15,312 bases of DNA from Balneolaceae bacterium (GCA_007129085.1 SKWF01000227.1:1-15312), one strand, 5' to 3'. Counted from the stretch's first letter, positions 6,450-13,762 are shown. Program-made: numbers and translations. The notes: generated from the sequence alone by a model not told the origin.

Positions 6450-7850
6450 TTACCGATCCCGATTATTCGACGATCGATTTCGCGAACTTGTTCCCCGGTC
6501 TGATGAACTTGATGAAGAACTACGCACTCGGCTTGATGATGAACTGTTATCCGAACTTGATGAACGGTTAACTGTCCGTCCGGAGCTTCTATTTGTAGTG
6601 GTTGACCGGTTATTTGAAGAAACTCTGGCTGATGAACGATTCACATTACTGCTGCTCGCAGCGTTACCCACCGCCGATGCGGTTCTACTAATTACTCGTC
6701 GAAAAGTTGATCGATTTTCAGAGCTGTCATTAGATCTGTTTACCGCAGTGTTACTGTTCGATGTTGAGCGAGTAACAACCGAACTAATTCTATTGTCGTT
6801 ACTTCGCTGCCTTGCAGAACTGCCGCTTGACCGGTTGTTGCTCGAATTGTTGCTCCGAACATTTCCGCTTGACCGATTATTACTCGAATTATTACTTCGA
6901 ACATTTCCGCTCGATCTATTATTACTGCTACGACTACGTACGTTTCCACTCGAGCGGTTATTATCGCTGCTTCGGCTTCTTATATTACTACGATTATTAC
7001 TTCGGTTTGATGAACGATTGCGAACATTTCCGGTCGAACGATTTCTTACATTATTCGTAGAGCGATTACGCACATTTGTAGATCTGCTTCGAACATTTGT
7101 ATTCGAGCTGCTTCTATTCACCTGGGTTGATCTAACTCTGGATCTCACATCCGTTCTTCGCTCAACATTTGCTGACCGAACATTCCCCCGCGTTCTATTT
7201 GTAGATGTAACTCCACCGGAGTGCAGCCCAGATGTACGGGCATGTCGGCTTCGTACAGCTTTCGATTGTGAGGTGTTTATAAATACGTACGATGGACGGT
7301 GGTGATATCCGTAGTAAGGGCCATAATATCCGTATCCAAATCCACCCGGATAAACTGTATAGAATGGACTATAGGCGTAATGATGTCCATAATATCCGCC
7401 CCAGCTGTATCCATATCTAAAAGCAACAGAGAAACCGGACCTGTACGGGCGGTATGGATAATATCCGTAATATCGGTGGCCGTAAAAAGGAGCAAATCCG
7501 TGGCCGAAATAATAGTTGTTTATAACTTTAGGAGACGCTTTGGTAGATCTTGTGGATAGTACAGCACCCTGATCATCATACCAGTTTTTTGTGTCGTAAT
7601 CTTTAAAGAAAAAAGCTTCTGCGTCTTCCCAGCCATCCTCATAACCGAGTTCATAGTCCTCTTCATTTACAATTTCACGGTCATCTTGCCGAGCGCGTTC
7701 AGTGTAGGCTTGCTCACGATCTGAGGCTGAACTCCATGTACGCTGCTGATCTGAAACACGATCAACACTCTCTAACTGTGTATAGCAGCCGGTTGTTAAG
7801 AATCCTGCTAATGCAAGAATTAGTAGATTTTGTATCGTTCTGAATTTCAT
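6450..7850 (-). CDS. Putative lipoprotein with acidic, Gly/Tyr-rich and Arg/Ser/Asn-rich low-complexity regions
   Basis: The 466-residue product begins with a basic and hydrophobic leader ending FLTTGC, so Cys22 would be the lipidated residue. The -3 Thr is not the favoured Leu/Val, so the lipobox is imperfect. Three very different parts follow. Residues about 25-105 are acidic (for example NEEDYELGYEDGWEDAEAFF). Residues about 110-192 are rich in Gly, Tyr, His and Pro (YYGYYPYRPYRSG, GYGYYGPYYGYHH). Residues about 195-466 are almost entirely Arg, Ser, Asn, Thr and Val, with repeated NNRSSGNVRS units, and strongly basic. No enzyme motif is visible and I do not recognise a family. It lies 88 bp after the response-regulator gene, has the best ribosome binding site in the window, and has a palindrome in its upstream region shared with the kinase gene. 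A cell-surface adhesive or matrix-binding role is only a guess. Confidence 0.8.
   Translation of the reverse strand: MKFRTIQNLLILALAGFLTTGCYTQLESVDRVSDQQRTWSSASDREQAYTERARQDDREIVNEEDYELGYEDGWEDAEAFFFKDYDTKNWYDDQGAVLSTRSTKASPKVINNYYFGHGFAPFYGHRYYGYYPYRPYRSGFSVAFRYGYSWGGYYGHHYAYSPFYTVYPGGFGYGYYGPYYGYHHRPSYVFINTSQSKAVRSRHARTSGLHSGGVTSTNRTRGNVRSANVERRTDVRSRVRSTQVNRSSSNTNVRSRSTNVRNRSTNNVRNRSTGNVRNRSSNRSNNRSNIRSRSSDNNRSSGNVRSRSSNNRSSGNVRSNNSSNNRSSGNVRSNNSSNNRSSGSSARQRSNDNRISSVVTRSTSNSNTAVNRSNDSSENRSTFRRVISRTASAVGNAASSSNVNRSSARVSSNNRSTTTNRSSGRTVNRSSSSDNSSSSSRVRSSSSSSSDRGTSSRNRSSNNRDR
6823..6945. repeat. 42-bp tandem repeat within the lipoprotein gene
   Basis: Two adjacent 42-bp copies lie at 6823-6864 and 6865-6906, differing at only a few bases, followed by a diverged 39-bp copy at 6907-6945. 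Each full copy encodes 14 residues of the type NVRSNNSSNNRSSG in the Arg/Ser/Asn-rich tail. More degenerate copies continue towards 7080. The unit is a multiple of three, so copy-number change would keep the reading frame. Confidence 0.8.
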
Positions 7851-7854
7851 AATT

Positions 7855-7862
7855 GTCTCCTC
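7855..7862 (-). promoter_or_regulatory. Strong Shine-Dalgarno site of the lipoprotein gene
   Basis: Read on the minus strand this is GAGGAGAC, ending four bases before the ATG at 7848-7850. It is the longest match to the anti-Shine-Dalgarno sequence before any start in the window, and it fixes the start codon of the lipoprotein. Confidence 0.7.
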
Positions 7863-7918
7863 GGGGTTAATCCGGTTACTGACTTACTCTAAGTTACTTC
7901 ACTTTCACCTAACATTAC

Positions 7919-7936
7919 ATCACATATCCATGTGAT
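7919..7936. promoter_or_regulatory. Palindromic operator candidate upstream of the lipoprotein gene
   Basis: ATCACAT-ATCC-ATGTGAT has 7-bp perfect arms and a 4-bp spacer. It lies between the stop of the response-regulator gene and the lipoprotein start, its centre about 77 bp upstream of the ATG. The same arms and spacer length recur upstream of the kinase gene at 11501-11518. A LuxR-type regulator binds as a dimer to such dyads, so the adjacent response regulator is the natural candidate; this is inference. Confidence 0.6.
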
Positions 7937-7938
7937 AG

Positions 7939-8571
7939 CTAAATTTCCCCTCGCAGCGATTTTGCAATTACTTCTGCTTTGGAGTTAACGTGCAGCTTTT
8001 TGTAAATGTTACGTATGTGAGCACGTACGGTATCTATTGAGATATCAAACCTATCTGCTATTAGCTTATAACTTAATCCATCTACCAAACCGTTCACTAT
8101 ATCTTGCTCCCTTGGGGTAAGATTACTTTCCGGTTTTTCTTTTTTTTCATTATTGCTAAAGTGCTGTATAACTTTCCGCGCAATTTGAGGTGACATTGGT
8201 GCACCTCCATTTGCCAGTGTTTCCACCGACTCTTTAATTTCCGGGAGTGAGGTGTGCTTTAAAAGATAACCCGAAGCGCCGGCCATCAGAGAATCGAAAA
8301 TTTTATGGGAGTCGTGATACACGGTCAGCATCATTATTTCAATGTCGGGAAATTCTTTTTTAATAATGCCAATTCCTTCAATCCCCGACATTCCGGGAAG
8401 CTGAATATCCATCAATAGCACATCAGGGTTGTCGTACTTTTTCAAATGCTCAATCATCTCTTCAACGGAATCCACCGCTACTTTACAGCTTATAGCCTCC
8501 TGCATATCGAGATATCGCTGAATTAAGTCGCGAATTTTAACATTGTCTTCTACTATTCCTACTGTAATCAT
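7939..8571 (-). CDS. NarL/LuxR-family response regulator
   Basis: The 210-residue protein has an N-terminal receiver domain (about residues 1-120) and a C-terminal LuxR-type helix-turn-helix (about 151-207). The receiver keeps the acidic pocket Glu8/Asp9, the phospho-acceptor Asp55 (LLMDIQLPG), Thr83 and Lys105, so it should be phosphorylated normally. The DNA-binding part begins LTPREQDIV and contains the recognition region DISIDTVRAHIRNIYKKLHV. It follows the propeller histidine kinase after only 11 bp and is surely its partner: HisKA_3 kinases pair with NarL-type regulators. Likely targets are the two identical palindromes before the kinase operon and before the lipoprotein gene, one of which starts three bases from its own stop codon. 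The motifs leave little doubt about family; the target genes are inferred. Confidence 0.95.
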   Translation of the reverse strand: MITVGIVEDNVKIRDLIQRYLDMQEAISCKVAVDSVEEMIEHLKKYDNPDVLLMDIQLPGMSGIEGIGIIKKEFPDIEIMMLTVYHDSHKIFDSLMAGASGYLLKHTSLPEIKESVETLANGGAPMSPQIARKVIQHFSNNEKKEKPESNLTPREQDIVNGLVDGLSYKLIADRFDISIDTVRAHIRNIYKKLHVNSKAEVIAKSLRGEI

Positions 8572-8582
8572 AATTACCCTAC

Positions 8583-11465
8583 CTAAATTTTACCCTTTAC
8601 ATGAACAATAAACCCATCTTTACGTTCAATAACTACATCTGCATCTATTCGTTCTGCCCGCATTTTAATATTTCGTAGACCCTGACCTGTTTTTCTGCTC
8701 TCTTTGGTTTCAGTTCCATTATCCTTCACAATTAATTCGAAGGAACTGCCGGTAAAAGAGAACGTAACATCAACAGCAGTAGCATTTGAGTGTTTTGCCA
8801 CGTTATTAACGGACTCTTTAAATATCAGGTATATATTCTCTTTTACATGAACCGGTAATTTTTCATCCATATCCAGATCATCAAAGTTGTAGTGCACATC
8901 CGGGAGGCCATCTCGAAAAATGTGGTTCACATAATCCTGCATACGGTCCGTCATGTCCCCCGCAGTGTCATTCCGTGCATCAATCGACCAGACAATATCA
9001 TCGAGGCTTGATACAATTTTCCGGCTCTGCTCTCCAAGCTGTTTCAATGTCTCTTTCAGCTCATCACTTATTTTCCCGGCACGTAAAAAATCTGTTTGCA
9101 GAGCCAATTCTGTCAGTGATGATCCAACATCGTCATGAAGGTCACTCGCTATTTGAACTCGCATTCTCTCAATATCGATCTGTTTTGTTGCCCTGAAATA
9201 TCGGTAATAAAACAATATCAGCCCGGCAACGGCAGCGATTAAAAGCATTATAAACCACCACTGCAACCAAAATGGTGGCTGTATAGTAAATTGGTATGAA
9301 AGAGTCTGGGCACTTTGTACGCCATCTCCATTATAGGCACGCACTTTAAAATTATACTGGTTTGGCGTTAACGATGGATATCGAACCGTACGTTCTCTTG
9401 TCGTTTGCCACTCATCATCAAGTCCCTCCAGCTTGTACTCATAGAGAATCCGTTCAGGGCTTTCGAAACTCAGCCCTATAAAGTGAATCTGGGCAAAATT
9501 TTGATCGTGAGAAAACAGTGATTTTCCGGAATCCGACACCGTTTCGCCACTAATCATAATCTCCTCAAACTCAATTCCCGGCGGTGTAGTGTTTTCTTTA
9601 AGGCGATCCGGGAAAAACCGACTCAAACCCTCTACGGTTCCGAGCCATAGGGAACCATCACTTGCCACCAACGAACCTCCCGCATTTAGCTCATTGGCAA
9701 TTAATCCGTGGTTTTGATTAAAAAGTTTATATGATTTTATCCTCTCAACTCTACGATCTGCCTGCTGATACCTGTCCGGATTAAAGCGAAAAATTCCGCG
9801 GTTTGTCCCAATCCAGTATCGCTGTTCGTGATCTTGAGTAGTAAAGTATGTAATGATTCCGGTTTGCTCATCCCCCGTGGGAGACATTATTTCCCCATCC
9901 ACCATAATGCCTACACCGTTAAACGTTGAGAACCATTTGTGTCCGTTGTGATCTATGTGAATATGAATAACCCCGTTACTCGGCAATCCGTCACCGATTG
10001 TGTGATGCCTAAATGATGAGCCATCATACTCTGCAACTCCACCATATGTAGCGAACCACCAAGTCCCCTCATCATCTCGTTTTATATCCATTACCGTATC
10101 ATTCAGAAGGCCGTTTTCGGTATTGAATTGTTTATAACCGCTACCATCAAACCGAAAAACACCATCGTTATACGTGCTGACCCAGTAAACACCGTCTTCC
10201 CGATCATCCTCAACAATTTGGCGGACAACCTCGTAGGGAAACAGATCCTCTGACAATTTTCTAAACTCACCATTTTCGTATATATGAATACCCGCACGCC
10301 CTCCAAACCATACTCTGCCCTGGCTATCCTCTTTGATAGTGTACAATTTACTGTCGGTAAGCCCTTGTTGCTCTCCGTAATGATGCATGTTTTCTCCATC
10401 ATACCGTAGCGCTCCGCCACCATAGGTTGCAATCCAAATATCACCGGCTTGATTCTCCTCGAACCCGGTTACAACGTTATTGGTAAGCCCGTTATCTACG
10501 TTAAAGTTGAGAAACGTTTCGCCCGAAAATCTGCTCATTCCCCCACCCAGCGTGCCGAGCCAAATATTACCTTCACGGTCCACCATGGTTTCGTAAACCA
10601 ATACGGCCGATAACCCATGTTCCGTTGTATAATTCCTGAAGGTTTCGCCATCAAAATGGGAAGCTCCCGATTCCGTACCGATCCAAACTGTGCCATCTTC
10701 CAATGCGGTTACGGAATGGATATTAGTATTATTCAATCCATGATCTTGGTGATACTGGTGAAACTCTCCATTCGACCTATGTATAAGCCCGCTCTCCGTG
10801 CCGATCCATAAATCACCATTATGGTCTACCTCCAGTGCCGAAATTCGCAATTCAGGAAGTCCCTGATCTTCCGTTAGCAACTGAAATTCTCTGTCTTGAT
10901 GACGAATAAGACCATTTCGAGTACCAATCCAAATGACACCATCGGGTGTTTGCTGTACGGCTCGTACCTGCATGCCGCGATAGCCGTGCGCGTCAGAAAT
11001 ATTCTGCAACTCCCTGTTTGAGTTGAGTTTCCAAACGCCGTTAGACTGTGTTGAAAACCAGTGATCATCATTAGAGTCATGGAAAATATCCAAGATCGTC
11101 ATCCCATCAAGTTGCTCCAGGTAACTCGGTGTGTAGATGGAATCGCCCCGCATGTATGCAACTCCGGAATCAGTACCCAGCCAAAGCTGACCGTTATTTC
11201 CCTGATGAATGGCATTCACGCGGTTATCTGGCAGACCGTGCTCTTCGTAATATTGGCGAAATTGCAGGCCATCAAACCGATTTAACCCAAAACCGGTACC
11301 GACCCATATAAACCCTTTATCATCCTGGATCATAGAGTGAACCACTGACTCACTTAATCCTTGTTGGATGGAGTAGGTTTTAAATGGCAGGGTTTGGGAT
11401 GATGCAGCCTCTCCAACCAGGGATAAGACAAATAAAAGTGATATGATTTGTACGTAGCTTTTCAT
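8583..11465 (-). CDS. Membrane histidine kinase with a double Reg_prop beta-propeller sensor
   Basis: This 960-residue sensor kinase has a signal peptide (about residues 1-23). A periplasmic region of about 30-640 follows with fourteen repeats centred on a W-(hydrophobic)-G/S/A-T motif, such as FIWVGT, QLWLGT, VIWIGT and SLWLGT. Fourteen repeats fit two seven-bladed propellers. A Y_Y_Y domain (about 663-728, with YKLEGLDDEW) and a single TM helix (about 736-757) lead to a HisKA_3 dimerisation domain, H-box DLHDDVGSSL, phospho-acceptor His777. The HATPase_c domain has its N-box at about 883-892 (KESVNNVAKHS), DNG at 915-917 and GQGLRNI at 927-933. In Bacteroidota, Reg_prop/Y_Y_Y sensors are best known from polysaccharide-sensing hybrid kinases; here the output is a separate LuxR-type regulator. 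The ligand is unknown. The operon is preceded by the ATCACAT-N4-ATGTGAT palindrome, suggesting autoregulation. Confidence 0.95.
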   Translation of the reverse strand: MKSYVQIISLLFVLSLVGEAASSQTLPFKTYSIQQGLSESVVHSMIQDDKGFIWVGTGFGLNRFDGLQFRQYYEEHGLPDNRVNAIHQGNNGQLWLGTDSGVAYMRGDSIYTPSYLEQLDGMTILDIFHDSNDDHWFSTQSNGVWKLNSNRELQNISDAHGYRGMQVRAVQQTPDGVIWIGTRNGLIRHQDREFQLLTEDQGLPELRISALEVDHNGDLWIGTESGLIHRSNGEFHQYHQDHGLNNTNIHSVTALEDGTVWIGTESGASHFDGETFRNYTTEHGLSAVLVYETMVDREGNIWLGTLGGGMSRFSGETFLNFNVDNGLTNNVVTGFEENQAGDIWIATYGGGALRYDGENMHHYGEQQGLTDSKLYTIKEDSQGRVWFGGRAGIHIYENGEFRKLSEDLFPYEVVRQIVEDDREDGVYWVSTYNDGVFRFDGSGYKQFNTENGLLNDTVMDIKRDDEGTWWFATYGGVAEYDGSSFRHHTIGDGLPSNGVIHIHIDHNGHKWFSTFNGVGIMVDGEIMSPTGDEQTGIITYFTTQDHEQRYWIGTNRGIFRFNPDRYQQADRRVERIKSYKLFNQNHGLIANELNAGGSLVASDGSLWLGTVEGLSRFFPDRLKENTTPPGIEFEEIMISGETVSDSGKSLFSHDQNFAQIHFIGLSFESPERILYEYKLEGLDDEWQTTRERTVRYPSLTPNQYNFKVRAYNGDGVQSAQTLSYQFTIQPPFWLQWWFIMLLIAAVAGLILFYYRYFRATKQIDIERMRVQIASDLHDDVGSSLTELALQTDFLRAGKISDELKETLKQLGEQSRKIVSSLDDIVWSIDARNDTAGDMTDRMQDYVNHIFRDGLPDVHYNFDDLDMDEKLPVHVKENIYLIFKESVNNVAKHSNATAVDVTFSFTGSSFELIVKDNGTETKESRKTGQGLRNIKMRAERIDADVVIERKDGFIVHVKGKI

Positions 11466-11499
11466 GTTTGGAAAGCTAACAAGAAGCGGGAAAGTAACA

Positions 11500-11519
11500 A
11501 ATCACATCATCATGTGATT
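11500..11519. promoter_or_regulatory. Palindromic operator candidate upstream of the kinase/regulator operon
   Basis: AATCACAT-CATC-ATGTGATT has 8-bp perfect arms and a 4-bp spacer, centred about 44 bp upstream of the kinase ATG. Its core (11501-11518) has the same 7-bp arms and spacer length as the site at 7919-7936. It lies between the terminator of rpoD and the kinase start, where a promoter must be. Autoregulation by the encoded response regulator is the likely role, but unproven. Confidence 0.65.
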
Positions 11520-11520
11520 G

Positions 11521-11550
11521 AAATAAAAAAGCCCCTGGGTTACAGGGGCT
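11521..11550 (-). terminator. Intrinsic terminator of rpoD
   Basis: Read on the minus strand, AGCCCCTG (11550-11543) pairs with CAGGGGCT (11537-11530) across a 5-nt loop. The 8-bp GC-rich stem is followed directly by a TTTTTATTT run. It starts seven bases after the rpoD stop codon and separates rpoD from the kinase operon downstream on the same strand. Confidence 0.92.
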
Positions 11551-11557
11551 GAATTCG

Positions 11558-12412
11558 TTAACCGAGATAAGCTCTCAGTGCGGCGCTTCTGTTGTGATGC
11601 CGCAATTTCCGAAGAGCTTTCTCCTTAATCTGACGCACACGTTCGCGGGTCAGGTCAAATCGTTCTCCAATCTCTTCGAGAGTAAGTGAGTGCTCGCGGC
11701 CAATTCCGAAATAGAGGCGAATAACTTCTGCTTCTCGTTTGGTGAGTTTTGAAAGCGCACGTTCAATCTCCACTTTCAAAGACTCTCCCATCAATTCGTT
11801 ATCGGGATCAGGAATCTCCTCATTTTCAAGTACATCAAGCAAACGGTTATCCTCACCCTGTGCAAATGGAGCATCCATCGACAGGTGGCGGCCGGAAATT
11901 TTTAAAGTATCGGCAACTTCACCTACAGTCATCTCCAAACTTTCAGCCAGCTCAGCGGCGGAAGGAACACGTTCGTACTCCTGCTCTAGTTTAGAAAGCT
12001 CTTTACCAATTTTATTCAGTGCCCCTACTCGGTTCAGCGGCAAGCGTACAATACGGCTCTGCTCGGCAAGTGCCTGCAAAATAGACTGCCGAATCCACCA
12101 AACAGCGTACGAAATAAATTTAAAGCCACGAGTTTCATCAAACCGTTTTGCGGCTTTAATCAAACCGAGATTTCCCTCGTTAATTAAATCACCGAGTGAT
12201 AATCCCTGGTTCTGATACTGTTTTGCTACAGAAACAACAAAACGTAAGTTCGCTTTTGTTAAGTCTTCGAGAGCACGTTGAGACCCTTTTTGAATCTCTT
12301 TAGCCAAACGTACTTCATCGTCCGGCGTAATAAGCTTCTCTTTTCCAATTTCATGCAGATAGCGATCTAATGATTCTGATTCGCGAGTAGAAATGCCTGA
12401 GCTTTTAGCCAC
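11558..12412 (-). CDS. rpoD: Primary RNA polymerase sigma factor (RpoD/SigA), short FCB-group form
   Basis: The 284-residue protein is a group 1 sigma-70. Region 1.2 is at about residues 14-48 (SLDRYLHEIGKEKLI). Region 2 is at 52-122, with NLRFVVSVAKQYQNQGL, DLINEGNLGLIKAAKRFD and the promoter-melting stretch RGFKFISYAVWWIRQSI. Region 3 is at about 130-206 and region 4 at 217-271, with the -35 helix-turn-helix TLEEIGERFDLTRERVRQIK. The acidic region 1.1 and the large non-conserved insert of proteobacterial RpoD are absent, as usual for Bacteroidota and relatives. The start codon is GTG (12410-12412): an in-frame TAA lies five codons upstream and the first internal Met is residue 161. No Shine-Dalgarno is visible. 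The gene appears to be transcribed alone, with a 164-bp leader region and its own intrinsic terminator. Confidence 0.97.
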   Translation of the reverse strand: MAKSSGISTRESESLDRYLHEIGKEKLITPDDEVRLAKEIQKGSQRALEDLTKANLRFVVSVAKQYQNQGLSLGDLINEGNLGLIKAAKRFDETRGFKFISYAVWWIRQSILQALAEQSRIVRLPLNRVGALNKIGKELSKLEQEYERVPSAAELAESLEMTVGEVADTLKISGRHLSMDAPFAQGEDNRLLDVLENEEIPDPDNELMGESLKVEIERALSKLTKREAEVIRLYFGIGREHSLTLEEIGERFDLTRERVRQIKEKALRKLRHHNRSAALRAYLG

Positions 12413-12440
12413 TTTAAATGAGATTTAATTAAATAATACA

Positions 12441-12452
12441 GGGAATATTCCC
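12441..12452. promoter_or_regulatory. 12-bp perfect palindrome in the rpoD leader
   Basis: GGGAATATTCCC lies about 28 bp upstream of the GTG start of rpoD, downstream of the candidate promoter. Its position would suit an operator. Palindromes of this length are expected a few times in 15 kb by chance, so the evidence is positional only. Confidence 0.3.
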
Positions 12453-12456
12453 AAGA

Positions 12457-12485
12457 TGTATAACTACAATTTATACGTACAACAT
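12457..12485 (-). promoter_or_regulatory. Candidate rpoD promoter
   Basis: On the minus strand ATGTTG (12485-12480) is followed after 17 bp by TATACA (12462-12457), then TCTTGG. This resembles both a generic sigma-70 promoter and, loosely, the Bacteroidota TTTG/TAnnTTTG arrangement. It is the best candidate in the 164-bp gene-free stretch 12413-12576, which otherwise shows only AT-rich sequence and no clear terminator for deoB. Confidence 0.3.
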
Positions 12486-12576
12486 GGCTGATTGTTGCCT
12501 AAAATCAATACCATTTGCAAGCTTTTAATATAAAGATTTTTTATAGCATTTTGAAGTATAAAATTTCAACACTTTT

Positions 12577-13743
12577 TTACCTTAAAAATGATTCGCCCGG
12601 AAGCGGATTGGACAGATTGAAATAATCGAGCGCAGAAGCAGTTACATCCGAAAATGTTTTGCGTGTTCCCAGTTCGCCCGGTTCACTTTCCGCAGCTTCT
12701 AAAACCAAAAGCGGTACAAATTCCCGGGTGTGATCGGTGCTGTCATCACAGGGGTCATTTCCATGATCTGCTGTTATAACTAGAATATCCCCTTTTTGCA
12801 GACTACCGGCAATTGCTGGAATTGAACGGTCGATCTCTTGCAGACACTCTGCGTACCCCTCGGGGTCTTGCCGATGCCCATAAATTTGATCTGTATCAAT
12901 CAGGTTTACAAACACAAAACTTTGATCAATTTCGGCACTCATTAAACTCAACAGCTGCGATATTCCTTCAGCATTACTCTTTGTTTTTCGATACTGGGTA
13001 AATCCCTCACCCGCAAAAAGGTCTACAACTTTTCCTATGGAGTAAGTTTTAATTCCCCCTTCTTGCAGAAGTGAGAGCAGATTTGGCGTGGGCGGAATGG
13101 AGGAGTAATCCTGACGCTTATCAGAAATACGCTCAAAATTTCCGGGCTCTCCTTCGAATGGACGGGCAATAACCCGCCCTACCTCGTGATCACCCACTGC
13201 AACATTATGACGCACAAATTCGCACCACTCATAAAGTTTTTCGGGGGAAACAACATCGGTATGGCAAGCAATTTGGAATACACTATCTGCCGATGTATAA
13301 ACTATTGGATTCCCTGTTTTAAGATGTTCTTCTCCAAAATCGCGAATAACATCCGTCCCCGAATAAGGCTTGTTACAGAGTACTTTATCTACACCAATTC
13401 CATCGCAAAATGTTTTTAGTATATCCTCCGGAAATCCATGTGGATACGTTGGGAAAGGCTTTTCAAGCTGAATTCCCGCAAGTTCCCAGTGCCCTGTGGT
13501 AGAATCTTTTCCGGCTGATACCTCCCTCATTTTTCCCCAATCTGCACGCGGATGCTCCACCGGTTTGATCGATTTTAGAGGTGCAATATTTCCAAGTCCT
13601 AACGCTTCAAAGTTTGGGAGTTCACAATTTGTAATTTCAGATACATGCCCCAAAGTATTCGCATTTTCATCACCGTATTCAGCGGCATCTTCCTGGGCTC
13701 CAATACCGAGCCCATCAATAACTACTAAAAAAAATCTGCCCAT
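12577..13743 (-). CDS. deoB: Phosphopentomutase
   Basis: The 388-residue cytoplasmic enzyme interconverts ribose 1-phosphate and ribose 5-phosphate, and the deoxy forms, linking nucleoside salvage to the pentose phosphate pathway. It belongs to the alkaline-phosphatase superfamily. The metal-binding Asp10 is in VVIDGLGIGA. The phospho-acceptor segment SAGKDSTTGHWELAG is at about 76-90, where the Thr before Gly-His-Trp-Glu (Thr83) should be the phosphorylated residue by comparison with known DeoB. The C-terminal metal motif is ITADHGNDP, and the following Asp-His of STDHTRE is also conserved. Length is normal. It starts 19 bp after the GAF-domain gene on the same strand and is probably co-transcribed with it. 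No intrinsic terminator is apparent after its stop, so some read-through into rpoD is possible. Confidence 0.97.
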   Translation of the reverse strand: MGRFFLVVIDGLGIGAQEDAAEYGDENANTLGHVSEITNCELPNFEALGLGNIAPLKSIKPVEHPRADWGKMREVSAGKDSTTGHWELAGIQLEKPFPTYPHGFPEDILKTFCDGIGVDKVLCNKPYSGTDVIRDFGEEHLKTGNPIVYTSADSVFQIACHTDVVSPEKLYEWCEFVRHNVAVGDHEVGRVIARPFEGEPGNFERISDKRQDYSSIPPTPNLLSLLQEGGIKTYSIGKVVDLFAGEGFTQYRKTKSNAEGISQLLSLMSAEIDQSFVFVNLIDTDQIYGHRQDPEGYAECLQEIDRSIPAIAGSLQKGDILVITADHGNDPCDDSTDHTREFVPLLVLEAAESEPGELGTRKTFSDVTASALDYFNLSNPLPGESFLR

Positions 13744-13762
13744 AGTTCCGTCTGCTAAAAAA

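Noticed and set aside
6440..6455. GGTAA-TTGG-TTACC hairpin at the end of the lipoprotein gene as a terminator
   Set aside because: The stem is only 5 bp, overlaps the stop codon and has no T-run, so it should not stop transcription into the barrel gene.
6598..7305. Plus-strand 235-codon open frame rich in Leu and Arg
   Set aside because: It lies wholly antisense to the Arg/Ser/Asn tail of the lipoprotein. Repetitive serine, asparagine and arginine codons read backwards give stop-free Leu/Arg-rich sequence, and there is no ribosome binding site or recognisable domain.
7919..7936. CRP/FNR-type binding site
   Set aside because: The CRP consensus is TGTGA-N6-TCACA. Here the half-sites have the opposite order (TCACAT-N4-ATGTGA), so it is not a normal CRP site, and the adjacent LuxR-type regulator is a better candidate.
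11739..12215. Plus-strand 158-codon open frame within rpoD
   Set aside because: It is the complement of conserved sigma-factor coding sequence; the serine-rich composition is that expected of a shadow frame.
12520..12580. Intrinsic terminator after deoB
   Set aside because: Only an AT-rich 5-bp inverted repeat (TTGAA/TTCAA) is present; no GC-rich stem with a following T-run was found.
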